NCBI GenBank assembly: GCA_035649895.1
Contig: DASRIS010000075.1
Span: forward strand, 1 to 24,055
DNA from: DASSUC01 sp035649895
Lineage (GTDB): Bacteria > Actinomycetota > Actinomycetes > Mycobacteriales > Micromonosporaceae
Length of the DNA: 24,055 nt
Direction: 5' to 3'
The translations under genes were made by a program, and so were the position numbers. The notes beneath the pieces are model-generated. The model was not told where the DNA came from and made no database searches. It was given only the letters and a program-made list of their open reading frames with translations. This document shows positions 6,673-14,213 of the stretch, piece after piece (position 1 is the first letter of the stretch; each line of letters opens with the position of its first letter).

Positions 6673-7749
6673 ATGCCCATAACGCGCCGTATCTCTCGCA
6701 TCCGAGGTGGCGCACTACGCGTCGTCGCTGCTCTGGCCCTCATCGGCGGTGGCGCCGCTCCGCTTGCCGCGTGCGCCGGCGACTCGGGGTCCGAGTCTCG
6801 ACCGACCGCGTCCGGCGACGTACGCAGGGTGAAGGTGGCGCTGATGGCGCCGGGGCTGACCAATGACGGCTCGTGGAACCAGGTCGCCCGAGAGGCGGTC
6901 GAGCGGCTGGAGCGGGAAGGCCGCATCGACGTCGATATCCGGGAGAGGATGGCCGACCCGGCTGTGGCCGAGCCGGTCGTGCGGGAGTACGCCACGAAGG
7001 GGTATGACCTGATCATCGGCCATGGGATCGAGCTGCTCGAGCCGATGCTGCGGGTCGCCAAGGCGTTTCCCCAGGTCCGTTTCGCGGTCGCGGGTGGCTC
7101 GGACGTGCTTCAGAAGACAACGGCGAACGTCGAGGCGTGGAACTTCGACTTCGGCCAGCAGGGCTACCTGGCCGGGTTCATCGCCGGCAAGATCAAGGGC
7201 GTGCAGACCGTAGGGCTGGTCAGCGGTCCCCAGATTCCCCCGATCATGGCTATTCACTCCGGTTTCAAGGCGGGGCTCAAGGACGCGGACCCGAGCCGGA
7301 AATGGAGGGAGACCTATACCGGCAGCTTCGACGACGTCCAGAAGGCGGTCGAGGCGACGACAGGCCTCATCGCCCAGGGAGCCCAGATCGTCTTCACCAC
7401 GGGTGATGGCATCGCCACCGGAGTGGCGTCCGCTGCCGCGAGGCATCAGCCGAAGGCCCTCACCATCGGGGTGACCGGCGACGCCGGCGGGCTGGCCAAG
7501 CAGGTCAATGTGGCAAGTGTCGAGCTGGACATGTACCCCGTCTACAAGTCCTATGTGGACAGCGTGGTCAGCGGCTCGTTCGGGAACAAGGGCTATACAT
7601 CCAACCTCGCGAACCGGGGCCTGGTGCTGACCCCGCTCTCCGAAGGGGTGACCGATCCCCGGGTCCCCACCGATCTCCAGGCGCAGGTGGACAAGCTCGT
7701 GGCCGACCTTGCGTCGGGAGCCCGGAAGCTGCCATCGTTCGCGCCGTGA
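6673..7749 (+). CDS. BMP-family substrate-binding lipoprotein
   Basis: A 358-aa lipoprotein. The twin-Arg-containing N-terminus, a hydrophobic stretch and the lipobox LAAC (Cys34) mark it for lipid anchoring. The mature part is a BMP/PnrA-like type-1 periplasmic binding protein: VKVALMAPGLTNDGSWNQ at the start, GYDLIIGHG, FAVAGGSDV, NFDFGQQGYLAGFIAG and VFTTGDGIATG. Family members bind purine nucleosides or related ligands and feed an ABC importer of one ATPase and two permeases. No ABC genes are adjacent, so this is an orphan copy. AAGGA lies 7 nt before the ATG, which sets the start, although the frame is open 20 codons further upstream. Confidence 0.92.
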   Translation: MPITRRISRIRGGALRVVAALALIGGGAAPLAACAGDSGSESRPTASGDVRRVKVALMAPGLTNDGSWNQVAREAVERLEREGRIDVDIRERMADPAVAEPVVREYATKGYDLIIGHGIELLEPMLRVAKAFPQVRFAVAGGSDVLQKTTANVEAWNFDFGQQGYLAGFIAGKIKGVQTVGLVSGPQIPPIMAIHSGFKAGLKDADPSRKWRETYTGSFDDVQKAVEATTGLIAQGAQIVFTTGDGIATGVASAAARHQPKALTIGVTGDAGGLAKQVNVASVELDMYPVYKSYVDSVVSGSFGNKGYTSNLANRGLVLTPLSEGVTDPRVPTDLQAQVDKLVADLASGARKLPSFAP

Positions 7750-7835
7750 GGCAGTATGTTACGACGGGCACGCGTGTGAGAGGGTAGCGCTTGTGCTCGA
7801 CCACAGAGGCAGAGACGCACGTGGGAGGGCGCCAA

Positions 7836-8651
7836 GTGACTGTCAGCTCCACTGGCGCGGGCTACGACCCGTCAAGGCGGATCGACACCACCATCCCGCA
7901 TTCGGCCAGGGTCTGGAACTACTGGTTGGGTGGTAAGGACAACTACGCGGTCGACCGCGAAGCCGGTGACAAGTTTCGCGATATCTTTCCAGGAATTGTG
8001 GACATCGCCCGCGGGACCCGGGCCTTCCTCGCCCGTGCCGTGAGATACCTGGCCGGAGAGGTGGGGATCCGGCAGTTCCTCGACATCGGCACCGGTCTGC
8101 CGACATCGGACAACACCCACCAGGTCGCTCAGCGGGTGGCGCCGGAGTCTCGCATCGTCTATGTGGACAACGACCCGCTCGTGCTGGCCCACGCCCGTGC
8201 CCTGCTGGTGGGCACTCCTCAGGGAGCCACCGACTACATCGAGGCCGACGTCCGCGAACCCGACAAGATCCTCGAACGTGCCGCAGAGACGCTGGACCTG
8301 ACCCAGCCCACCGCCCTCATGCTGCTGGGGATCCTGGGTCTCGTTCCCGATGAGGACGAGATCCGGTCGATCGTGAAGCGGCTGATGGGCAGCCTGCCGT
8401 CCGGCAGCTACCTGGTGCACGAGGACGAGGGCCCCACGGTCGAGGGGCTCGTCGAGGCCACCCGGGCGTACGCCGAGAGCGGCGCCAAGCCGTACATCCT
8501 GCGCAGCCCTGAGACGACTATCCGCTTCTTCGATGGCCTGGAGCTGGTGGAGCCGGGTCTGGTGGACGTCACCCAGTGGCGGCCCGAGCACAGCCCCTTC
8601 GGCGCGCCCGCCCCGGTCCACGCGATCTGTAGCGTCTGGCGCAAGCCCTGA
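7836..8651 (+). CDS. DUF574 (Methyltransf_19) SAM-dependent methyltransferase
   Basis: A 271-aa protein of the actinomycete-specific DUF574 family. Diagnostic motifs are RVWNYWLGGKDNYAVDREAG near the N-terminus, the SAM-binding loop QFLDIGTGLPTSDNTH, VYVDNDPLVLAHARALL (acidic ribose-binding position) and LMLLGILGLVPD. I prefer the GTG at 7836 because GGAGG precedes it by 7 nt; a TTG 45 nt earlier has no such site. Substrates of this large family are unknown. It lies 86 nt after the BMP gene on the same strand and may be co-transcribed. Confidence 0.93.
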   Translation: MTVSSTGAGYDPSRRIDTTIPHSARVWNYWLGGKDNYAVDREAGDKFRDIFPGIVDIARGTRAFLARAVRYLAGEVGIRQFLDIGTGLPTSDNTHQVAQRVAPESRIVYVDNDPLVLAHARALLVGTPQGATDYIEADVREPDKILERAAETLDLTQPTALMLLGILGLVPDEDEIRSIVKRLMGSLPSGSYLVHEDEGPTVEGLVEATRAYAESGAKPYILRSPETTIRFFDGLELVEPGLVDVTQWRPEHSPFGAPAPVHAICSVWRKP

Positions 8652-8695
8652 CCGCACCGCAATCCCTGAGACCGTACCGCAAGCCGTGACCGCAC
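8640..8695 (+). repeat. Three tandem 18-20-bp units across the methyltransferase stop codon
   Basis: Units CGCAAGCCCTGACCGCAC (8640-8657), CGCAATCCCTGAGACCGTAC (8658-8677) and CGCAAGCCGTGACCGCAC (8678-8695). The first contains the last codons and TGA of the methyltransferase, so the gene's terminal codons have been copied twice into the 3' flank. Confidence 0.75.
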
Positions 8696-8741
8696 CCGAC
8701 CGGATGCCCGCGGCAGGAGAGGCGGCCAGGCTGGCGGGGCC

Positions 8742-8747
8742 TACTGT
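8742..8747 (+). promoter_or_regulatory. Possible -10 element of a leaderless DUF1801 transcript
   Basis: TACTGT (TANNNT type) ends 6 nt before the ATG at 8754, and there is no Shine-Dalgarno sequence. I see no convincing -35 element. Confidence 0.3.
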
Positions 8748-8753
8748 AGGCAC

Positions 8754-9185
8754 ATGGCTGAGCTCAAGACCCAGCGGAACGAGGCGGACGTCGAGGAGTT
8801 CCTTGCGGCTGTGCCGGACCCGCAGCGGCGCGCGGACGCGCAGGCGGTCTGCCGCCTGATGACCGAGGTCACCGGCGAGCAGCCGGTGATGTGGGGCGAC
8901 AGCATCGTCGGCTTCGGGTCGTACCGCTACCGGTACGCCACCGGGCGGGAGGGTGACTGGCCAGCGGTCGGGCTCTCCCCGCGCAAGCAGGCGCTGACCA
9001 TATACGTGTCGGAGGGGTTCGACGCGTACGAGGAGCTGCTGGCACGCCTTGGTCCACATCGGACATCGAGGTCGTGCCTTTACGTGAAGCGGCTGTCCGA
9101 TGTGGACGAGCAGGTGCTGCGCCGCCTGGTCGAGGGCGGTTTCCGCAGCCTCAACGGCAGGACGGTGGCGCCGGAGCCGGGCTGA
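8754..9185 (+). CDS. DUF1801-domain protein
   Basis: A 143-aa cytoplasmic protein of the DUF1801 (YdhG-like) fold. It opens with a helical segment VEEFLAAVPDPQRRADAQAV and LMTEVTGEQPVMWGDSIVGF, then the strand pattern YRYRYATGREGDWPAVGLSP, and ends with a helix around 'SDVDEQVLRRLVEGGF'. The function of the family is not established. Family members lack catalytic signatures and are thought to bind small molecules or iron-related ligands; I see nothing that decides this. It lies 102 nt after the methyltransferase. Confidence 0.88.
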   Translation: MAELKTQRNEADVEEFLAAVPDPQRRADAQAVCRLMTEVTGEQPVMWGDSIVGFGSYRYRYATGREGDWPAVGLSPRKQALTIYVSEGFDAYEELLARLGPHRTSRSCLYVKRLSDVDEQVLRRLVEGGFRSLNGRTVAPEPG

Positions 9186-9245
9186 GTGAGGGCCTGCGGT
9201 GCTCGGCGGCTCCCGGTGGGCGTGGGTATGTGGCCATCACCCATG

Positions 9246-9274
9246 TGCTCTGCACCATCGGTGCGAGCAGAGCA
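9246..9274 (+). terminator. Hairpin after the DUF1801 gene
   Basis: TGCTCT-GCACC (9246-9256), loop ATC, then GGTGC (9260-9264), a 4-nt bulge and AGAGCA (9269-9274). This is an 11-bp interrupted stem in the convergent gap between the DUF1801 and GNAT genes. Confidence 0.5.
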
Positions 9275-9301
9275 TAAGGGCCCGACAGCACCTATCGGGG
9301 C

Positions 9302-9325
9302 CGGGGCCGTTTCCAGGTGGCCCCG
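9302..9325 (-). terminator. Hairpin after the GNAT gene
   Basis: CGGGGCC (9302-9308) and GGCCCCG (9319-9325) pair around a 10-nt loop, about 34 nt past the GNAT stop. It could serve the leftward transcript. Confidence 0.45.
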
Positions 9326-9358
9326 TGCCGGCTGTGGTCGACCGGCGAGGGCGGCGGC

Positions 9359-10207
9359 TCAGGCGGTGAATGCCAGCATGACCTGGTCCTGCACCGGGCG
9401 GTAGCCCAGCCGCGTGTAGAGGGCGTTACTGGTGGGGTTGGCCAGGTCGGTGAAGAGCACCACGGCAGAGGCTCCCATATCGAGCGCGGCCTGGCTCACC
9501 GCGGCGGTCACGGCGCCGCCGTAGCCCCGGCCCCGCAGCACGGCCGGGGTGTAGACCGGGGCGACCCGCACCACGCCGGCCAGCTGGCGGGTCCGCCCCG
9601 CCATCGCGACCGGCGCCCCGTGCGCCTCCCACAGGGTCAGGCCGCCGTAGCCGAGCCGGTCGTCGACCTGGCCCGCGATGGTTGGCGACGCCTCGCCGAC
9701 CTCCCGCCCGAACGCCTCATGCCAGTCCAGCAGCAGGTCCCGGTCGGCCTCGCTGGCGACCCGTGACCGGCCGGGGACCGCTGGCCCGGGTGGGACCAGC
9801 GTGCCGAGGCGGTAGAGCCGCGACCGCCGGCCCGCCTCGGTGGTCACCGCGGTGTGCCGGCGCCACTCGGCGGCGAAGAGCTGGGCCACGGCGACCGTGG
9901 AGTTGACCGCCGGCAGCCGACGACCGGCGGCGGCCAGCATCGCGGCCAGCGCCGTTACCGCGTCGTCCGGCGCCTGCGACAGCAGCAGCGGGTGGGGCGG
10001 GGTCTGCAGGAAGGCGCTCCCGACGTCACCCCCTGCCGACCGCCACCACCCGAACAGCGGGTCGGCGTCGCCGAACGCCCTACGGCCCCGGGTCCGTACG
10101 GTCTCCGCCACGGTCAGCAGGAGGGTGTGCTCCACTGGGCGGGAGGCCAGGAAGGGACCGGCGGTGGCCAGGAACTCGCCGGCATCATCGGTGGTGAGCC
10201 AGGTCAT
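9359..10207 (-). CDS. GNAT-family N-acetyltransferase
   Basis: A 282-aa protein. The C-terminal half (about 145-282) is a GNAT domain: VVRVAPVYTPAVLRGRGYGG holds the acetyl-CoA pyrophosphate-binding R-x-x-G-x-G loop (225-230), followed by AAVSQAALDMG, 'VVLFTDLANPTSNALYTRLGYRPV' and the final strand. The N-terminal 140 residues resemble the degenerate first GNAT-like module of two-domain acetyltransferases and lack a CoA loop. The substrate is unknown. The start is the ATG at 10207; only GGGG lies upstream, a weak ribosome site. It follows the epimerase gene by 91 nt and may share its transcript. Confidence 0.9.
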   Translation of the reverse strand: MTWLTTDDAGEFLATAGPFLASRPVEHTLLLTVAETVRTRGRRAFGDADPLFGWWRSAGGDVGSAFLQTPPHPLLLSQAPDDAVTALAAMLAAAGRRLPAVNSTVAVAQLFAAEWRRHTAVTTEAGRRSRLYRLGTLVPPGPAVPGRSRVASEADRDLLLDWHEAFGREVGEASPTIAGQVDDRLGYGGLTLWEAHGAPVAMAGRTRQLAGVVRVAPVYTPAVLRGRGYGGAVTAAVSQAALDMGASAVVLFTDLANPTSNALYTRLGYRPVQDQVMLAFTA

Positions 10208-10298
10208 GCCCCATACTCGGTGGCGCCGCCGCTGCGCGCACCCCCGTTTCCTGGGCCGACAACGAGTGGTGCCTCCAGGCTGACAGCGAGTAGCTTGC

Positions 10299-11054
10299 TC
10301 AGGCTGGCCGCGATGTGAGCAGCTTCTCCTCGTCGGCCTGGCTGCCGGCCACCCGGGCACAGGTCGTGACCAGCTCACCCAGCGTGGTCGGCTCGGCCGG
10401 CCCCACCGCGTTGAACGCGCCGGACCGCCCGCCGACCACCAGCCGCACCACGAGGCGGGCGAGGTCGCGCGAGTCGACCACCTGGGTCGGCTGCTCCGGG
10501 CGGCCGGGCAGCGCCACCCGGCCACCGCGCGCGGCCCGGCGTACCCAGTAGGTGAAGGTGTCCTGCGGGTCGTGCGGGCCGGCGACCTTGCCCGGCCGCA
10601 CGATGGCGGCCCGGTCGCCGTAGCGGGCGAGGACGTCGTCCTCGCAGGCCACCTTCAGCGGGCCGTACGTGGTGTCGTCGAGGTCCTCGGTGTGGCGCAC
10701 CGGTGCCCGGCGCGGGGTGGTCTCGTCCGAGCCCGGCCCGACGCCCTCGCGCGCGTAGACGGCGTGGCTGGAGACGAACAGGTACCGGCCGACCCGGTCG
10801 CCCAGCGCGTCCATCGCCTGCCCGACGTGGCGGGGCACGTAGCCGCTGACGTCGACCACCGCGTCCCAGGCGCCCTCGGCTAGCGCCGCGTAGTCGCCGG
10901 TGTCCCGGTCGCCGGTGCGCCGCGGCACGCCGGGGAAGAGGCCGGCGCCGGTCCGGCCCCGGTGGAACAGGGTCACCGCAAGACCCTCCGCCAGGGCGTC
11001 GGTCACGATCGCCCGCCCGACAAAGGACGTCCCACCGAGTACGAGCAGCCGCAC
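10299..11054 (-). CDS. NAD-dependent epimerase/dehydratase (extended SDR), apparently short at the C-terminus
   Basis: A 251-aa protein starting VRLLVLGGTSFVGRAIVTDA, a Rossmann GGTxFVG dinucleotide-binding loop, followed by 'FHRGRTGAGLFPG', DVSGYVPRHVGQ, YLFVSSHAVYA and the catalytic YGPLK (Tyr-x3-Lys). It continues with IVRPGKVAGPHD and QVVDSRDLARLVV. Related actinomycete proteins normally run on for about 70-80 residues after this point, whereas this one stops soon after a helix ending VAGSQADEEKLL. It may be a truncated allele; I found no continuation in another frame. Start GTG at 11054; TATCGT 6 nt upstream could be a leaderless -10. Substrate unknown. Confidence 0.85.
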   Translation of the reverse strand: MRLLVLGGTSFVGRAIVTDALAEGLAVTLFHRGRTGAGLFPGVPRRTGDRDTGDYAALAEGAWDAVVDVSGYVPRHVGQAMDALGDRVGRYLFVSSHAVYAREGVGPGSDETTPRRAPVRHTEDLDDTTYGPLKVACEDDVLARYGDRAAIVRPGKVAGPHDPQDTFTYWVRRAARGGRVALPGRPEQPTQVVDSRDLARLVVRLVVGGRSGAFNAVGPAEPTTLGELVTTCARVAGSQADEEKLLTSRPA

Positions 11055-11101
11055 CGCACCACGATATCGGCGCGCGCGGGGCGGCCGTCGACGACCAGAG
11101 A

Positions 11102-11131
11102 AGCTGTACAATCATAAATTTCGATACAGCT
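11102..11131 (+). promoter_or_regulatory. Palindrome in the promoter/leader of the S1 protease gene
   Basis: AGCTGTA (11102-11108) and TACAGCT (11125-11131) are perfect reverse complements, separated by 16 nt of AT-rich sequence. A -10-like TACAAT (11107-11112) overlaps the left arm, and the right arm ends 19 nt before the start codon. It looks like an operator covering a promoter, or a leader hairpin. Confidence 0.5.
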
Positions 11132-11150
11132 ATGCAGTGGAGGTCGAGTG

Positions 11151-12875
11151 ATGCAACTCCGCACGGTAGGCAAGGTGCTGCTGGCGCTCGCCCTCGCGGT
11201 GCCGGCGCTGGCGGCGACGTCGGCTCCGGCCACCGCGGCAGCGCCCGAGTACGGGTCGCAGGTGCGCAAGGTCGGCGAGGAGCGCGCCGCGTCGGTCAGC
11301 CTCGGCGCCGCGTCGGCGTCGGGCCGGCAGACCGCGGAGGTGCGCTACCCGGGCGCGGCGTACATCAAGGTGCACTTCTCCAGCCTGCGGCTGGCGCCGG
11401 GCGACTACGTCACGGTCGCCGACGCGACCGGGCGCGAGGTGCACACGTACCACGGCGTGGAGACCGCCGGCGACGCGAGCCGGACGCTGCACGGCCGGCC
11501 CGGGTTCGCGGCCATGTCGGTCGACGGCGAGGTCGCGGTGGTGACCCTGCACGCCTCGTCACCGCGGGCGGCCGCGCACATCGACGGGTACTGGCGCGGC
11601 TACACGCCGGCCGAGATCATCGCCAACAACCCGGGCATCGAGAGCGTGTGCAGCACCGACGCGCGGCGCGACGTCATCTGCTACCAGAGCAGCCACCCGA
11701 CCGAGTACGCCCGCTCGCACGCGGTCGCCAAGCTGCTCATCGGCGGCGGCGGCTCGTGCACCACGTGGCGGGTCGGCAACACCAACCGCATGCTCACCAA
11801 CAAGCACTGCTTCTCCACCCAGACGGCGGTGCAGTCGAGCGAGATGCAGTTCAACTTCCAGTGCGCCACGTGCGGCGGCAACAACCCAGGTGCCGGCACC
11901 AAGGTCAGCGGCGCCCAGCTGATCAAGGTCAGCGCGGGTGGGTCGGGGGAGCTGGACTACACGCTCTACTCGGTCAACAACTTCACGGCCATCCAGGGGT
12001 TCGGCACGCTCTACCTGGAGACGCGGGCGCCGGTCAACGGCGAGCGCATCTACATCCCCGGGCACGGCGACGGGTCGCCCAAGCGGCTGTCGATCTACGA
12101 GGACACCCAGGGCGGCGCGGTCTGCACCGTACGGAGTGCGGCGTACAACTCGTGGAACATGTCGTACTCGTGTGACACGTCCGGTGGGAACTCCGGCTCG
12201 CCGGTGCTCTCGGCCAACCACAAGGTGCTCGCCCTGCACCACCTCGGCGGCTGCCCGAACAACCAGGGCGCCCGGGCACACCTGATCTACAACGAGATCA
12301 GCAGCCTGATCGACAACGGCGGCACGCCGCCGGGGACCACGGTCTACCAGGACAGCTTCGAGACGGCGACCGGGTGGACGGTCAACCCGAACGGCACCGA
12401 CCTGGCCACCCTCGGCATGTGGGAGCGCGGCGACCCCGAGCCGACCAGCTCCGGCGTGCCGCTGCAGGTGGGCAACGCGTTCTCCGGTACCAACGCTCTG
12501 ATCACCGGCCTGCTGGCCGGCGCCAGCGCGGGCGCCAACGACGTCGACGGCGGGGTGACCAGCGTCCGGTCCCCGGCGATCACGCTGCCTTCCACAGGAA
12601 CTTTGACGTTGTCGTACGCGTGGTACCTGGCGCACCTGACCAACTCGAGCAGTGCGGACTTCTTCCGGGTCAGCATTGTCCACAGTGGGGGGACGACGGC
12701 GCTGTTCACACAGGTGGGGGCGGCGACTGACCGGTCCGGTGCCTGGGGGACCAGCAGCTTGAACATCTCCGCGTACGCCGGGCAGTCGGTGCGCATCCAC
12801 GTCGAGGCCACCGACGCCAGCACCGCCAGCCTGGTCGAGGCCGGGTTCGACGACGTGAAGATCGTCCAGAGCTAG
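11151..12875 (+). CDS. Secreted S1-family (trypsin/lysyl endopeptidase-like) serine protease with C-terminal jelly-roll-like domain
   Basis: A 574-aa secreted protein. GGAGG lies 7 nt before the ATG at 11151 (only 4 nt before a GTG at 11148), so I use the ATG. Residues 1-31 are a signal peptide (LLALALAVPALAATSAPATA). Residues 32-160 are an N-terminal extension, probably a propeptide. The S1 domain spans about 185-390: His219 in TNKHC, Asp269 in ELDYTLY and Ser348 in SGGNSGSP. Asp342 falls where Asp189 sits in trypsin, suggesting Lys/Arg specificity. The usual Asp194 is Asn347, as in GNSGSP-type bacterial enzymes. Residues about 398-574 (DSFETATGWTVNPNGTD... FDDVKIV) form a MAM/jelly-roll-like beta domain common at the C-terminus of secreted actinomycete proteases. 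Several Cys pairs suggest disulfides. Confidence 0.93.
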   Translation: MQLRTVGKVLLALALAVPALAATSAPATAAAPEYGSQVRKVGEERAASVSLGAASASGRQTAEVRYPGAAYIKVHFSSLRLAPGDYVTVADATGREVHTYHGVETAGDASRTLHGRPGFAAMSVDGEVAVVTLHASSPRAAAHIDGYWRGYTPAEIIANNPGIESVCSTDARRDVICYQSSHPTEYARSHAVAKLLIGGGGSCTTWRVGNTNRMLTNKHCFSTQTAVQSSEMQFNFQCATCGGNNPGAGTKVSGAQLIKVSAGGSGELDYTLYSVNNFTAIQGFGTLYLETRAPVNGERIYIPGHGDGSPKRLSIYEDTQGGAVCTVRSAAYNSWNMSYSCDTSGGNSGSPVLSANHKVLALHHLGGCPNNQGARAHLIYNEISSLIDNGGTPPGTTVYQDSFETATGWTVNPNGTDLATLGMWERGDPEPTSSGVPLQVGNAFSGTNALITGLLAGASAGANDVDGGVTSVRSPAITLPSTGTLTLSYAWYLAHLTNSSSADFFRVSIVHSGGTTALFTQVGAATDRSGAWGTSSLNISAYAGQSVRIHVEATDASTASLVEAGFDDVKIVQS

Positions 12876-12890
12876 CCTGGTAGTGGAAGG

Positions 12891-12950
12891 GTGCTCCCGA
12901 CCTGCAAGAACTCGATCTTCTCGGTCAGTCCAGCGCAGTGTCGGGGGCAC
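12891..12950. terminator. Large hairpin between the convergent S1 protease and M50 genes
   Basis: GTGCTCCCGACCTGC (12891-12905) can pair with GCAG-T-GTCGGGGGCAC (12936-12950), with one bulged base and one G-T pair, around a 30-nt loop. It sits between two converging genes and could stop both transcripts. Confidence 0.45.
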
Positions 12951-12986
12951 TCTCCGCGATGCCCATGCTCGCATGGATCGTCGGTG

Positions 12987-14210
12987 TCAGCCTCGTGCCA
13001 TGCGTCGGCCGCGACGAGTCCTTACCAGCTGGTCGCGGATGGTGACGGCAACGAAGAGCGCGAGGGGTAGGAGCGCCAGCACGGCGAAGACGACCGACTG
13101 CCAGAACCGGCCGTCGGTCGGGTCGGAGTCGGCGAAGCTGGCGGCGATCCACCCGATCAGTGCCCACAGCGCCGGGACGACGAAGGCGGCGAAGTAACCG
13201 GTCGCGGCCGCGAGGCCGGTGAGCGAAAGCCACCTGAACCACCGGGCTACCCGCAGGTCCGTTGGATGGGCAGCGGCCAGCTCCACCGCCTGTTCCTGGC
13301 TCAACCGACCGAACATCCGGCGTAGCTCCAGTGAGTTGACCCGCCGCAGGTCGCGGCAGCCGAACATCATGACCAGCACCATGTACAGGTCGGTGCGCAG
13401 GAACACCAGGCATTGGAACAGGATTCCGGAGATCTCGACCGCGATCAGCGCGGCGGCTACCCGGTCGACCGCGTCGTTCGGGCTGATCAATGTGACGGCC
13501 AGCAGCGCACTGAGTACCACGGTGTCGTAGGCGAGGCCGGCGAGCAGTGGTCCGAACCGGCGGCGCCGCGGCAGTCCCCAGAGATGTGACAGGTCGGTTT
13601 CGAAGACGAGGAAGTACAGCCGCCGTCCGATGCTGAACCGGGCGGGCACGCCCTCCGCGCGCGCGGCCAACCAGTGCGCGGCCTCGTGACCGGCGGTGGA
13701 GAGCATCGCCCAGACCGCAAGCACGCCGAGGCTGTTCACCGGGCTGGACAGGAAGTACAAATCGTCTGGCTGAGGCAGGTAGTCCGGCCGCACGGCAAGC
13801 AGCACGGCGCAACCGGCGAGCAGCGCCACGTAGCAGGCCCAGGCGAATGGGGTGAAGAGCTTGCGGGCCACCTCGGGCGGCACTCCGGCGATCCACCGCC
13901 GCGGCTGCGCGTCGGGAGCGACGGTGATCGGCGTCCCGTCAACCTCGGCGACGAAGCCCAGCCCCACCAGAGTGTGGCCGAAGTCGATCGCATCGACGTC
14001 CTCGCCGGCTTCGGCGCTCGCCACCTGCCGGGCCTCGCCGAGCGTCGCCCCGGCGCGAAGTCGTTCGATCACCGTGACGCCGATGGCCGGAAGCGCGACG
14101 TACGTACCGGACTGCGGGTCTCCCACGAGGAACTCGCCGTCACTGTCGGCGACAACGGAAAGCTCCCGAAGCCTCAACCGGCTCCGCTCGGTCAACGCCG
14201 GCGAGTCCAC
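12987..14210 (-). CDS. PqqD-like domain fused to a membrane M50 (site-2-type) metalloprotease; putative RiPP maturation protease
   Basis: A 407-aa protein. Residues about 10-95 look like a PqqD/RRE winged helix ('EFLVGDPQSGTYVALPAIG', VIERLRAGATLGEARQ, IDFGHTLVGLGFVAEVDG). The rest is a multi-pass membrane protein with hydrophobic segments near 121-141, 158-174, 222-243, 251-271, 328-355 and 372-391. The zinc site HEAAH is at 175-179 in the second segment, with FLRTDLY (Asp274) as a candidate third ligand, as in RiPP-linked M50 proteins rather than the NPxxDG of housekeeping S2P. The GTG at 14210 lies 3 nt after the ThiF stop. Context and the PqqD-like domain suggest it cleaves or releases a modified peptide at the membrane. 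I cannot exclude that it acts on another membrane substrate. Confidence 0.88.
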   Translation of the reverse strand: MDSPALTERSRLRLRELSVVADSDGEFLVGDPQSGTYVALPAIGVTVIERLRAGATLGEARQVASAEAGEDVDAIDFGHTLVGLGFVAEVDGTPITVAPDAQPRRWIAGVPPEVARKLFTPFAWACYVALLAGCAVLLAVRPDYLPQPDDLYFLSSPVNSLGVLAVWAMLSTAGHEAAHWLAARAEGVPARFSIGRRLYFLVFETDLSHLWGLPRRRRFGPLLAGLAYDTVVLSALLAVTLISPNDAVDRVAAALIAVEISGILFQCLVFLRTDLYMVLVMMFGCRDLRRVNSLELRRMFGRLSQEQAVELAAAHPTDLRVARWFRWLSLTGLAAATGYFAAFVVPALWALIGWIAASFADSDPTDGRFWQSVVFAVLALLPLALFVAVTIRDQLVRTRRGRRMARG

Positions 14211-14213
14211 CGG

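Noticed and set aside
7872..9059. 395-codon minus-strand frame opposite the methyltransferase and DUF1801 genes
   Set aside because: It spans two genes with clear motifs on the other strand and has no recognisable domain.
12925..12963. Short frame MGIAESAPDTALD after the M50 gene as a second precursor peptide
   Set aside because: It has no ribosome site and lies in the putative terminator between convergent genes.
11559..12974. 471-codon minus-strand frame opposite the S1 protease
   Set aside because: Composition is typical of an antisense shadow (Arg/Gly/Ala/Val-rich, no domains), and the plus-strand protease has a full catalytic triad.
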